Of a stretch of 64,000 nt of DNA, positions 44,429-53,801 are shown piece after piece. The position numbers and the translations under genes were made by a program. The notes below the pieces were generated by a model. It made no database searches. It was not told where the DNA came from and saw nothing but the letters and a program-made list of their open reading frames with translations. Within the stretch, counting starts at the first letter, position 1; each line of letters opens with the position of its first letter. Source of the stretch: Haloarcula japonica DSM 6131. Lineage in GTDB: Archaea; Halobacteriota; Halobacteria; Halobacteriales; Haloarculaceae. The stretch lies in the NCBI RefSeq assembly GCF_000336635.1, contig NZ_AOLY01000039.1:398131-462130 (forward strand). The letters are read 5' to 3'.

Positions 44429-44977
44429 CTATACACCAGTTGTAGATAATTTCTCATCTATATTTTGATAAGCATTTTCAAGCAGGTCTATGTCTGGAGT
44501 CCCATCAATAATAATTGAACCAGTCGCAAACAAGATTGAAAACCAATCCCGATCGTCTGGCCGGTAAAATAGCCCTGGGAATTGCTCAGGTTCGTACTCT
44601 GTCTCATCAATTCCAAAGGCTAGTGCAGCAGCAGAGAGATCGATTTGCCGTCCGAGATCGCCAGTTGTAACGAAGTATCGTATTTCCAATTCTGGATGTA
44701 TCTCAAGTCCTGTTTCAGTTGTAAGACTGGAACAGAATTTGTTAAATAGCTCTCTCGTGTTAGAAATCGACTTGCCGCCTGCAATATTAAATTTGCCAGA
44801 GCGGTGTAAAATCACCGTGGGTTCCAAATTATTATGGCGAAACACGACGCCAGGAAATGATTCTGGCTCATATTGAGTTCTAAACGATTCAAACTCTGTT
44901 TTGGCTATCGAATATAGATCAATTTCTGTGCCGATGGTTCCCCCACCAACAACATTCTGGATAGTAAGTTCACTCAT
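44429..44977 (-). CDS. tbp: Divergent TATA-binding protein homologue, TBP-1
   Basis: A 182-residue protein made of the two TBP repeats and nothing else. Repeat 1 has TIQNVVGGGTIGTEIDLYSI, YEPESFPGVVFRHNN and TVILHRSGKFNIAGG. Repeat 2 has RYFVTTGDLGRQIDLSAAAL, YEPEQFPGLFYRPDD and SILFATGSIIIDGTP. Standard haloarchaeal TBPs are about 186 residues and have the same spacing. The EPE-FPG phenylalanines that insert into the DNA minor groove are kept in both repeats. The second Phe of repeat 1 is His (ILHRSG). It lies between pglX and pglZ on the same strand, 66 bp after pglX, with AT-rich codons. A role as a dedicated initiation factor is inference. Confidence 0.88.
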   Translation of the reverse strand: MSELTIQNVVGGGTIGTEIDLYSIAKTEFESFRTQYEPESFPGVVFRHNNLEPTVILHRSGKFNIAGGKSISNTRELFNKFCSSLTTETGLEIHPELEIRYFVTTGDLGRQIDLSAAALAFGIDETEYEPEQFPGLFYRPDDRDWFSILFATGSIIIDGTPDIDLLENAYQNIDEKLSTTGV

Positions 44978-45043
44978 TACACTTCACATATCATAGTCAC
45001 AATATCTTTAACAGGCTATTCTATTCAGGGAAGTGCATCTGAT

Positions 45044-48000
45044 CTACCTGGAGTAGCTTGATTTCAGTTTTGGGAGTCCAGTTTCAAGAATTTCGTATTG
45101 GTCCCATTCTTTGATATTCTCCCAAATCCCTTTCTCCACATCAACGGTAACGCCGTCGTCAATCATTTTGTCGATCGTATCTCGGAATTCTTTGGTATCA
45201 TTGAGATCTTTTTGGACTTTCTCTTTCCGGTTTAGAAGATCCTTGTCTGGGTTATTGCCACTAGTCTGGGCATTTAGGGTTTCAAGTTCGTTTTCGAGTT
45301 CGTCAATACGTTGATCAAGATACTGGCCGCGAAGTTTTGGAAGTGTGTTCGAGTCTATTGCGTGATAGTAAACGAAGCAACTGAATGCACCATCCGGACT
45401 TTCGAGTTGCCAGTAAATCGGAATGCGCTGACCTCGACGACGGTATTCCTTGCAATGATGGTATCGGAAGAAGGATTCACGTAGCCAATCTTCCAATGAA
45501 GTTCCTAGGGAATCTTCAAGAGACGACTGCACACTCGAACCATCGTCAAAAACCGTTTCCAAACAGCTCGAAATTTGCTCACTTACATTTTGATTGGCGC
45601 TCTCGTTGAAACTTATTATTCCATCATCAACAGTTTCTATATCTTTATTGACATCCCACCGCCCGAAGAGTAACCCTAGACAGAATGACAGAACATAACC
45701 GACAGATTGTTCGAGTCTTTCGTCATCATAGAGATTCTTAATGTACCGGGCATCTGCGATTGTTAGAGGCGATATTTCCAAATCTTCCGCTGCGTCACGA
45801 ATGTCTTCTGGGCCTTCCGAAATGTCTGAGAGCAAATTCTCATATTCATCCAGTGTTAGGGTCTTCTTGGGAACCTCATCACCGAAGGTTCCATAATTCG
45901 TTTCTAAGTTTTCTACGATAGGATATGTTGAGAGATTATTGGGCAAATTATTGTATAGTCGGTCCCTTTCTTCTGTTGGGATTGAGTATTCGTCATAGAT
46001 AACTGGGTCTATAAGCCCGTGGATCAAACCCACTTCTGCATTGAGCTGGTCTTTATGATACAGTAGTTCTCTCACTCCACCTTGGACGCAGTCGGTGAAG
46101 AGTTCCGGGTCAAACTGATCACTAGTTTCATCTAGCGATACTAATCGCTCCCTGCGTTCCAATGCCTGGTTAACGAGATCCTCTACTTTTTCTTGTTCCG
46201 CCGGTTCCGGATCAATTGGTAGTCGCTTCACGTCACCGACTTCGAAATTCAACGACGGATTGATTCCGTTCAAAAGGAACCGAACCAACGTGGAATTACC
46301 ATAGCCAAGTAGATACTTGTCACTTATTTCCGGTGAGTAAACGAAGTGCGATTTGTGATAGAAGATAGTGTCATCTGGCTTTTGGCGAGCAACTGCATAA
46401 TTTCCGAAACCTCGGAATGAGATGCCCTCTCGGAAGTAGTAATCTGGATTTTGAGGGCGGCTTCCGCTATATTCTTTCACCTCTTTACCATCATTTTCCC
46501 AGTCAAGATAATCACGTTGAGTATCATAGTAAGGAGAAGAAGATCCACTTTTCTGATATGGAACATAATAGCTTTTTAATTCCTCAGAGGGTACTTCCCA
46601 ATGTTTTCTAACAAATCGGTCATCATCCCCGGTGGCTAGTCCCTGTTTCACTTCTACTGACTCTTCTATCGCGGGATATTGGGAGAAGAGGTTGAGAAGG
46701 GAATCACCAAACCAGTATAAGAATGGCTGTCGACCAATCGATAGAAAATCATTCGAATTGATTATATAAATGTCGTCTGGGTCATCACCTTTTCTGATTT
46801 GTTTGACTAAGTAGTTCAAGCCCTGTATTTTCTTTTCGTAGTTCTCGTATTGATCTTGTTCGTGAGTCATACGGTAGAAGCGTGTTTCAGTAAGCTCCCC
46901 CGGCTCACTATTTCGAAGAAGGAATGGGATAGTGTAGGCGTCTTTTTGTTGATCAAATCCATAACGGGAGAGATGGACCCCTTCGACAAATTGATGATTC
47001 TGAAGTAGAATCCGACGAAGCTTCCGATAGCTGTACGAAAACATATAGTTCTCTGGGGTGACTAGTGAAGCATATCCATCATCCTTAGCGAACTCCCAAG
47101 ATCGCTGAATGAAGGCAGCATACAAATCGCGGGTTCCAACATATCCGTCTTTCACATATTGTTTTAAATTATCCCCCATTTTCGCGCTACCCATATAAGG
47201 TGGATTAGCGACCACCACGTCGTAATCACGAATTAGAACGTCAAGAAGTTCAACTGTCTTCGATACCTCTGAGGCAAACATTTCGTCAATTGGGTTATCC
47301 TCGTTAAGGGCGATTCGAGCTATTTCACGGGTGTTCTCAAGTAACCGCTCTTTCACAGCGTCCCATGATTCCGATTCATTATCCGAGAACGAAACAACGG
47401 AAGCCTGTTTTTCAAGTCCCCCACTTTGCGTAAACTTGGATTGACCTGCTGCTTCGAGTTCGTCCCGGTATTCATCGATAATCCCCTCGATACGCTCTTC
47501 TACTCGGACAAGACTCCCCCACTCACGAATATGTTCAAAACTAGTCCAAATCTGTTCCAGAATTTCCTTTTCGAGCTCCGATTGTGATCGGTTAAGGACT
47601 TCCTGCTTTTTTTCACCATTTATCAAGACTGCATCTGCCGAGACAATATTAATTTGGTCAACATCGATATTTGGAGCCCGTGCTTTCGCTTTAAGATATA
47701 GTGACAGGGCCGCGATTTGTGCTGCACCAGAGTCAATATCGATTCCGTAGAGGTTGTTGCGGAGAATCTCACGTGGAATGTATTTTTCGGGGATCTCTCC
47801 TTCCTCTAAATACATCTGGTAGAGCACATCAAAGGCGTAGAATAGCATATGACCGCTGCCACAAGCAGGGTCAAGCACAGTAATGTCCTCAACTGCTTTG
47901 GTCTCTCGTTCAATCAAAGAGTCTTGCAGCGGGGAGAGATAGAAGCAATTCTTCTCATCGTCAATATTTGTTCGTTCGCCCTGCATTTCGAGCCACGTTC

Positions 48001-48769
48001 GACCCAATGAGTTGTCAACCATCCACTCAACGATGTACCGTGGAGTGAACAACTGAGTCTTCGTGGCTATATCCGTCCCAGCAATCTTGTAGTTCTCTTC
48101 ATCGATACGCTCATCAATGTCTTCGCGTTCTTCCTCACCGAAATACTGGTATACCCAACCCAGTGCTTCGTCGCTCTCCCATGCTTCGTCGTCGATTAGA
48201 TCTAGATCATCAAGGACTTCCTCGCGTACCTGCGCATCAAGGTCGATAGCGGTGTGTTCAGATTCCTCGAAAATCATCCGAATCTCTGCACCGATCTCCT
48301 GATACGCGAGATCGAGTGTGGCACCGAAGCCGTCGTCGGGTGCGTTAGTTAGCTCGCCGGCGATTTCAGCGACGGTGTGATGCATATATGATCGGTTACC
48401 GTACTCGGGTCGCTCGGTGATTGTTTCCTCGACGAGGCCACGAACTTCGATAATTTTCAGCGCAACGAATCGATTTAGGTAGGTCTTCGTCGCTTCGTGG
48501 ACGTAGTTGGTTATCGACCGCTCCAAGTCGCCCTCAGTCGATTCGAGCTCTCGTTGGATAGCCGCATTAAGAGTACGTCGGGTGTGAATCTCCTCAACGG
48601 AGAGGTGTGTCAGATTCTCAAGTGGGAGTTTCTTGTCCTCGTAGATGCCGTACTTTTCGAGCTGGCGTCGAAGCTCATCTTCGAGCGTATGGCGCGTACT
48701 AAGAATCGCACTTCGAATGTTCGAGCGCTGATCCGACGAAAGACCGGGTTGACCGTGTGTTGTGGACAT
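45044..48769 (-). CDS. pglX: PglX, BREX adenine-N6 DNA methyltransferase
   Basis: A 1241-residue protein with the large PglX layout. A helical N-terminus comes first. The methyltransferase core has SAM motif TVLDPACGSGHMLFYAFD (about residue 299) and catalytic VVANPPYMGSAKMGDN (about 520). Long target-recognition and C-terminal helical parts follow. PglX marks the host genome at an asymmetric site so that BREX can tell phage DNA apart. I chose MSTTHGQPGL at 48769; the frame opens at a TTG 28 codons earlier without conserved residues. Codons after about 48000 become visibly AT-rich, unlike brxC. A TATATAAG-like box on the minus strand near 48880 is the likely promoter. The gene is intact. Confidence 0.93.
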   Translation of the reverse strand: MSTTHGQPGLSSDQRSNIRSAILSTRHTLEDELRRQLEKYGIYEDKKLPLENLTHLSVEEIHTRRTLNAAIQRELESTEGDLERSITNYVHEATKTYLNRFVALKIIEVRGLVEETITERPEYGNRSYMHHTVAEIAGELTNAPDDGFGATLDLAYQEIGAEIRMIFEESEHTAIDLDAQVREEVLDDLDLIDDEAWESDEALGWVYQYFGEEEREDIDERIDEENYKIAGTDIATKTQLFTPRYIVEWMVDNSLGRTWLEMQGERTNIDDEKNCFYLSPLQDSLIERETKAVEDITVLDPACGSGHMLFYAFDVLYQMYLEEGEIPEKYIPREILRNNLYGIDIDSGAAQIAALSLYLKAKARAPNIDVDQINIVSADAVLINGEKKQEVLNRSQSELEKEILEQIWTSFEHIREWGSLVRVEERIEGIIDEYRDELEAAGQSKFTQSGGLEKQASVVSFSDNESESWDAVKERLLENTREIARIALNEDNPIDEMFASEVSKTVELLDVLIRDYDVVVANPPYMGSAKMGDNLKQYVKDGYVGTRDLYAAFIQRSWEFAKDDGYASLVTPENYMFSYSYRKLRRILLQNHQFVEGVHLSRYGFDQQKDAYTIPFLLRNSEPGELTETRFYRMTHEQDQYENYEKKIQGLNYLVKQIRKGDDPDDIYIINSNDFLSIGRQPFLYWFGDSLLNLFSQYPAIEESVEVKQGLATGDDDRFVRKHWEVPSEELKSYYVPYQKSGSSSPYYDTQRDYLDWENDGKEVKEYSGSRPQNPDYYFREGISFRGFGNYAVARQKPDDTIFYHKSHFVYSPEISDKYLLGYGNSTLVRFLLNGINPSLNFEVGDVKRLPIDPEPAEQEKVEDLVNQALERRERLVSLDETSDQFDPELFTDCVQGGVRELLYHKDQLNAEVGLIHGLIDPVIYDEYSIPTEERDRLYNNLPNNLSTYPIVENLETNYGTFGDEVPKKTLTLDEYENLLSDISEGPEDIRDAAEDLEISPLTIADARYIKNLYDDERLEQSVGYVLSFCLGLLFGRWDVNKDIETVDDGIISFNESANQNVSEQISSCLETVFDDGSSVQSSLEDSLGTSLEDWLRESFFRYHHCKEYRRRGQRIPIYWQLESPDGAFSCFVYYHAIDSNTLPKLRGQYLDQRIDELENELETLNAQTSGNNPDKDLLNRKEKVQKDLNDTKEFRDTIDKMIDDGVTVDVEKGIWENIKEWDQYEILETGLPKLKSSYSR

Positions 48770-48988
48770 GGATTCTAAAGGATGACACGCCGCCGCGAAA
48801 CGGATGGGATGGCGGCGTACTTTGTCATAGATCCCACCCGTGAGGACATACAACCAGCAAGCGCTCGGCAGGTCTTATATTGTTGGGGTTATTGTTCGTT
48901 CCGTAGTTAATCGACACCAATCACGGGAGATTGACTACGTCAAGATCAACGGAGTAAGTAATAGGGAACCTGAATATATGTCTAAGTA
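48770..48988. promoter_or_regulatory. Divergent promoter region between pglX and tbp-2
   Basis: A minus-strand AATATAAG element at about 48876-48883 can serve pglX with a leader of roughly 80-100 bases. On the plus strand GAATATATG lies at about 48971-48979, only 10-18 bp before the tbp-2 ATG, closer than usual. Another AT-rich string (ATTATAAATATAG) is inside the first tbp-2 codons. The true tbp-2 start may therefore differ slightly. Confidence 0.45.
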
Positions 48989-49537
48989 ATGATTCGAATT
49001 ATAAATATAGTTGCTTCAGGAGATCTTGGTCAAGAATTCGATTTGGTTTCCCTTTCCGAAGATCTAGATCTACCTCATATTCAGTACGAGCCCGAAATAT
49101 TTCCCGGTGTTCAACTTCGGCTATCACCCAAAGGTGCCGTTATGACCATCTTTTCGACGGGTAGTTATACTATCACTGGAGTACAAAGTGAATCAGAGTT
49201 GAGATCTATATTCACCGAGGTTGTCTCCGCCATTAATGAGATATTGTCAGAAAGTGTGAAGCCAGAATATCCTACGGTTAACAATCTTGCCTGTAAAGCT
49301 GCGTTGGAGAGAGAGTTAGATCTTGCAGCAGTATCGATTGGTCTTGGTACAGAACATACAGAATATGAGCCCGAGCAATCACCATTTGTTTATTATCGCC
49401 CAGACAATACTAACTGTGTGATTACGATAGCTAATAACGGCAAAGTAGTTATTACTGGAGTAGAGGAGAAAAAAGAGGCGGAACGGGCTTTCAGTTATTT
49501 ACAAGCCGAAATAGATCGCTTGTTTTCTAATAGTTAA
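48989..49537 (+). CDS. tbp: Divergent TATA-binding protein homologue, TBP-2
   Basis: A 182-residue two-repeat TBP-like protein, on the opposite strand to the BREX genes. Repeat 1 reads NIVASGDLGQEFDLVSLSED, YEPEIFPGVQLRLSPKG and VMTIFSTGSYTITGV. Repeat 2 reads LACKAALERELDLAAVSIGL, YEPEQSPFVYYRPDNTN and VITIANNGKVVITGV. The second repeat has lost both minor-groove phenylalanines: EPEQFPG is EPEQSPF and the LLF strand is TIA. Bending of a normal TATA box by this protein is doubtful. Its 3' end faces that of brxC, 57 bp away. The two BREX TBPs are clearly different from each other. Confidence 0.86.
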   Translation: MIRIINIVASGDLGQEFDLVSLSEDLDLPHIQYEPEIFPGVQLRLSPKGAVMTIFSTGSYTITGVQSESELRSIFTEVVSAINEILSESVKPEYPTVNNLACKAALERELDLAAVSIGLGTEHTEYEPEQSPFVYYRPDNTNCVITIANNGKVVITGVEEKKEAERAFSYLQAEIDRLFSNS

Positions 49538-49594
49538 AATAAATGAATCCAACCACAGGATCGGATTAGAGAGAAATCTGACGATCTATGTCAA

Positions 49595-52500
49595 TTATCT
49601 AAATCGGATCTCTATGTCTCCATCCTGATCAAGAAGTTCTTCGGTCTCTGCGCGAAGTTCTGAGATCGGTTGATCGATGTCGTCCGGATCGGTGACGACG
49701 ATGGATCCGAAGATGGAGTCGATGTCCACGCTTTCTCGAACAGTGCCGTCGTCCTCATCATCTTCCAGGTCATCAATCTCGGCCTTCGCAGCGTCTTCGT
49801 ACGAATCAACGGTCTGGATATGCTCGATGAGCCGTGGAAGCGACGGTGTCGGATTGATGTGCTCCTCATTGGAGATATTCAGATCGACCGACCCATCCCC
49901 CTGTCGTTCCGTCAGATCGGACAGAGCAGTGTCAAGATCGGTTTCATCGATGTCGGATCCAGCATACGCCCGAACCAATTCGATGGACTCTGTGTACGTC
50001 TCGTGGCGTTTCTCGTACAGGGATTCGTACGTGGTCGTGAAGGCTTCGGCGGTAGTTCGGTAGTCAGTCTTGACATTGTTCCACTGGCTGATGACACCTT
50101 CCGTGTCTAACGTATCAGCAACGCGGCGGGCCGCCTCACGCGCTTCATCGCTGATGTCGACAAGCCCAGCGTGGTCATCGGCCTCGTCGACGAGAGACTC
50201 CCACTCGGTCGTGATGAACCGCTGAATGGTTTCGTAGGTCTCCAACCGGTTTTGGCCGCCGGTCTCACCGCAGAATTCGGCGACATCCTTCGCGGTTTTC
50301 GTGAGGCCTTCGAGTTCGTCTTCGAAGTCGACGAACTGTTTGATACGCTTGGCCGACGTGGGTTGTTGCAGCAGATTGTTTAATCGCGTCTGGAATTGCT
50401 CTACGTCGTCTGCCAGCGGGAAGTCGACCCGCTGGAGTTGCGAGAGGAGTGTGCTCGTGGTTGAAACCCACTCGTTTGCTGCCTCTCTGATTCCCTCGTC
50501 GACGGCCTGGTCGGTCGATTTGACCTTCCGGTCGAAGAGTCGGTCGAGGAGTTGCTTCGCATCGGTTCGTGTTTCGACATCGACGGTCTCCCGCTCATCG
50601 AACGACGTGGACTTGAATTTCGTGACTTGCGTGAACAGCTCCTGTGCGCCGTCCTCGGAATACGTCTCGTACGTTCGCTCCTTGTGTGTCGGAATGACGG
50701 ATCCGTTTCTAAAGAGCACGGCAGCGGCCAGGCGAACGACTTCCCGGCTCCACCCGTACGGTGGTTCAGCGAAGTGGTCGATCAGATCGCTTCCAGAGCG
50801 GGACTCTCCGGCTTTCTCGCGTCGCTGAATTTCGTCTTCGACCTCGGAAGCGATGCGGGCCTCTGCGATGAGATCGCCGTCTTGGACGACGCCGAGGTCC
50901 GAGAACACAGATGGGTTCGACGAGCCTTGGAGATCTTCGAATATCTGCTCGATGTGACGATCTTTGACCGTGGCTGACCCGTGTTTGAAACTGGAGAAGA
51001 CTTTGGGAATGGCGTTGTCCGTCTTCCGGGACACGAGCGAGCTAAGTGAGGTGCTTGTCGTGTCGAATTCTTCGGTGTCACCGTTGTAGATGAGTGTGCC
51101 GCGCTGGAAGCTCCGTTTGAACTCGCGTTCGACCTCGTTCCGGAGACGCTGGAGATCTTCTTGCTTCTGCCCGAGGGCTTCCTGCTCCTCTTGGCTGAGT
51201 TCGTTCCCTCGTTTTGACTTGACGACGGTATTGATCTGGTAGATCGATTTTAGCTTCTCGTAGATGCTGTGTTGCTTCTCGCCGTCTGCAATCCAGTACA
51301 GCGTATCGTCTTCACTGAAACTCTGTGTCTTCAGCCCATCCGGGTCAAGGTCTTCGTACCGCTGGTGGATCGGTGAGTAGGTTTTGAGATCGACGTGTCC
51401 GTTCGACGTGATGGTTTCTCCGTCGATACTCAGATTCAACTGGAACGTTTTCCCTTGGTAATTGACGCGGGATGTTTCGTCAAGGATGTCGTTCAGGAAG
51501 CGCTTCGAGGAGCGACGGATGTCGCCGGGGCCGACCTCGATGCTTTTGATTTCGTTTTCGAGTTCACGCTCGGTCTCTCGAAGGAACCGGTAGCCCTCTT
51601 CGCTTCGCCCGACGAGCCCGGCTTCGACGAGTGCATCAAGCGTATCTTGTACGTCGTTTTCTAACTGCTTCGTGGGGCCGAGCTCCGTCTGGAGTGAGGT
51701 TGCAATGTTGTCGGCGGTGTTCGGGATCCAGGGGAGTTGTTGGAGTAGATAGAGTGACTTGAGAACGCGGCTGGCGATTTCTGGATCGGCGTTCTTTGGT
51801 GTGGCTTCCCGGATGGATTTGACATCGTTGCTCGGGATGTCGTTGCTGATCTCGTCGAAGATCATATCGAGCGTGACGAGTGCCCCGAGTTCGTCGTTGT
51901 AGAGATGGGCCTCGTCTTTCAGCACGCTCTGTGTGACATCGATGAGCGTTCGCTCGCTGCCCGCGAGTTGGTCATCCGAGCCTTTGCCAAGTGCCTTGAA
52001 CATCTCCGGGAGAATGTCGAGCTGGTACGGAAGGAACGGGTAGCAGTCGATAAAGTTCTCTCTCGTGATTGGCTTCAGACTCTGACCGGAATCGAGCTTG
52101 TACCTGGCGGAAAGGATGCCTTCATGCTGATCGTACAGATTCCCGATGGCTTCCCTGGCGTCGCCTTTCTTGCTGAGAACACGGTCACGGACGACCTTGT
52201 CGAGGTTTTCGGACGTGAGGTCGAACCGGTGCGGGAATCGATCGATGACTTTCGATTCCTCGGCTTCTTTTTCGAGCACACCGGGGATGAGCTGCTGGAG
52301 CTGTTCCTGGGACGTGACTCCGAGATATACCTTCCCCTTGCCTTTCTGGCCGAACTCCTCGACGATACTCTGGAGTTCCAAGAGGAGCTGTCCATCATCT
52401 CCGATGAACTGGGAGATTTCGTCGATGAAGACGAAGTATCGGGAGTTGTTCCCCGTTTCGCGTTCCTGCTGTTCGACGTATTCGACGATGTCTTCCGCGA

Positions 52501-53239
52501 GGGTCGAAGCGTTGATCAGAACGTTGTCCTGAACGTCATCGATCGCACGGGCTGCGTCGTCTTCGTCGTCGAACTCGTCTGTCGCTTCTACCAGCGCAGT
52601 CTCCATATCCGACCGCACGAACATCGCATCTTTACGGGCCTCTGTCCAGTCTTTCCCGGTGTTTGACTCGATGGTAGCGACGAAGTCATCGTACACGCCT
52701 CGTGATTCGAGTTCCTGTTCCATCTGGGCGACCCAGGGCATGGAAGCGTACCCGCGGGACGTGTTGAATTCACGGTGAATGATCTCGGTGATGGATTCGC
52801 TTCCAGATGCATCGGCCTTCGCGCCGATCTGGAACATCAACACCTCGGAATCGAATTTGTTCGTGACCGACGAGACGGCCCCGTCGAGCATCTCGTTGCC
52901 CTCGATCCGATCGCGGAACATCTCCGCCGCATACGTATCCCCGAACTCCCGGTTTTCCAAGACGTGCCCGAGGATCTTCATGAAGTGGCTTTTCCCGGAT
53001 CCGAAGAATCCGGAAACCCACATCCCAACGTCCTCTGTTTGGGCGTGTTCCGTGTCGATGACGGCCTCTAGGGCGTCCGAGAAGTGCCGTTCGAGTTGCG
53101 GTGTGAGGATGTACTCTTCGAGTTCTTTCTTGACGACGCTCGGGTCATCGTTATCGACTTTGACGACCCGGTCGATCTTCCGATTGATCGGCCGGTAGAA
53201 GATCTCGTTGATTTGGTAGGTAGAAGTAGTGTCACTCAT
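49595..53239 (-). CDS. brxC: BrxC, BREX P-loop ATPase (DUF499/PglY-like)
   Basis: A 1214-residue ATPase. It starts NEIFYRPINRKIDRVVKVDN, the hallmark BrxC N-terminus. Walker A is WVSGFFGSGKSHFMKILGHV (about residue 77) and the Walker B region RYFVFIDEISQFIGDDGQLL (about 270). Long helical, coiled regions fill the middle and C-terminus. BrxC is core to BREX and is thought to remodel the complex with ATP. It begins within the end of brxB (8-bp overlap). Its third-position GC is high, in contrast with the adjacent AT-rich tbp-2 and pglX. Confidence 0.93.
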   Translation of the reverse strand: MSDTTSTYQINEIFYRPINRKIDRVVKVDNDDPSVVKKELEEYILTPQLERHFSDALEAVIDTEHAQTEDVGMWVSGFFGSGKSHFMKILGHVLENREFGDTYAAEMFRDRIEGNEMLDGAVSSVTNKFDSEVLMFQIGAKADASGSESITEIIHREFNTSRGYASMPWVAQMEQELESRGVYDDFVATIESNTGKDWTEARKDAMFVRSDMETALVEATDEFDDEDDAARAIDDVQDNVLINASTLAEDIVEYVEQQERETGNNSRYFVFIDEISQFIGDDGQLLLELQSIVEEFGQKGKGKVYLGVTSQEQLQQLIPGVLEKEAEESKVIDRFPHRFDLTSENLDKVVRDRVLSKKGDAREAIGNLYDQHEGILSARYKLDSGQSLKPITRENFIDCYPFLPYQLDILPEMFKALGKGSDDQLAGSERTLIDVTQSVLKDEAHLYNDELGALVTLDMIFDEISNDIPSNDVKSIREATPKNADPEIASRVLKSLYLLQQLPWIPNTADNIATSLQTELGPTKQLENDVQDTLDALVEAGLVGRSEEGYRFLRETERELENEIKSIEVGPGDIRRSSKRFLNDILDETSRVNYQGKTFQLNLSIDGETITSNGHVDLKTYSPIHQRYEDLDPDGLKTQSFSEDDTLYWIADGEKQHSIYEKLKSIYQINTVVKSKRGNELSQEEQEALGQKQEDLQRLRNEVEREFKRSFQRGTLIYNGDTEEFDTTSTSLSSLVSRKTDNAIPKVFSSFKHGSATVKDRHIEQIFEDLQGSSNPSVFSDLGVVQDGDLIAEARIASEVEDEIQRREKAGESRSGSDLIDHFAEPPYGWSREVVRLAAAVLFRNGSVIPTHKERTYETYSEDGAQELFTQVTKFKSTSFDERETVDVETRTDAKQLLDRLFDRKVKSTDQAVDEGIREAANEWVSTTSTLLSQLQRVDFPLADDVEQFQTRLNNLLQQPTSAKRIKQFVDFEDELEGLTKTAKDVAEFCGETGGQNRLETYETIQRFITTEWESLVDEADDHAGLVDISDEAREAARRVADTLDTEGVISQWNNVKTDYRTTAEAFTTTYESLYEKRHETYTESIELVRAYAGSDIDETDLDTALSDLTERQGDGSVDLNISNEEHINPTPSLPRLIEHIQTVDSYEDAAKAEIDDLEDDEDDGTVRESVDIDSIFGSIVVTDPDDIDQPISELRAETEELLDQDGDIEIRFR

Positions 53240-53801
53240 GTCCGATCACCTTTGCGCGGTAATATGTTCCCTCAGATTCGTCGAGGAATCTTAAACTCTT
53301 GTCATCAACGGTCGCAGGATAGCAAAACACGATCGGGGTCTCATCCGGTGTGTTCGTTTCCAACTGCCCCATCAGAGTCGATGCACTAGCGAACGGGTAC
53401 AGGATACCCATTCGATACACGATAACGGTGTCTGCGTCTTCAGCCTGCGTGGCAATAGCCGATGCCAGTTGTCCCATTTCGCCGTCGTCGAGTAGTGAGG
53501 ATTTCAATCCGCTGAGCAGCTGTTCACGATCTCGACGTTCGAGGTCGATTACGTTGTCGAGGATGCCTCGCTCTTCAAGCACGCTGAAGACGAGGTCACG
53601 CATATCGATCGCGGCAACCGTTTGGTCGTGGTACTCCAGCTTCTCGATGAGACTCCGAATTTCCTCATCGACTTCGATTTCGTCGGCTGGATCGTACGTG
53701 AACACGATAAACGGAACTCCCGCTCGCTTTCCGACTTCTTCTCTATCCTCACGAACGAGTCGTTCGACTTCTTCGAGTCGTGTTTGAAAGTCAGAAAGCA
53801 T
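53232..53801 (-). CDS. brxB: BrxB (DUF1788) BREX protein
   Basis: A 189-residue protein of the DUF1788 family. The core VPFIVFTYDPADEIEVDEEI, DTVIVYRMGILYPFASASTL and TPIVFCYPATVDDKSLRFLD is typical. BrxB is required in type 1 BREX, but its activity is not known. The start lies 11 bp inside the end of brxA, and its stop overlaps the start of brxC. The three are one transcript. Confidence 0.92.
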   Translation of the reverse strand: MLSDFQTRLEEVERLVREDREEVGKRAGVPFIVFTYDPADEIEVDEEIRSLIEKLEYHDQTVAAIDMRDLVFSVLEERGILDNVIDLERRDREQLLSGLKSSLLDDGEMGQLASAIATQAEDADTVIVYRMGILYPFASASTLMGQLETNTPDETPIVFCYPATVDDKSLRFLDESEGTYYRAKVIGHE

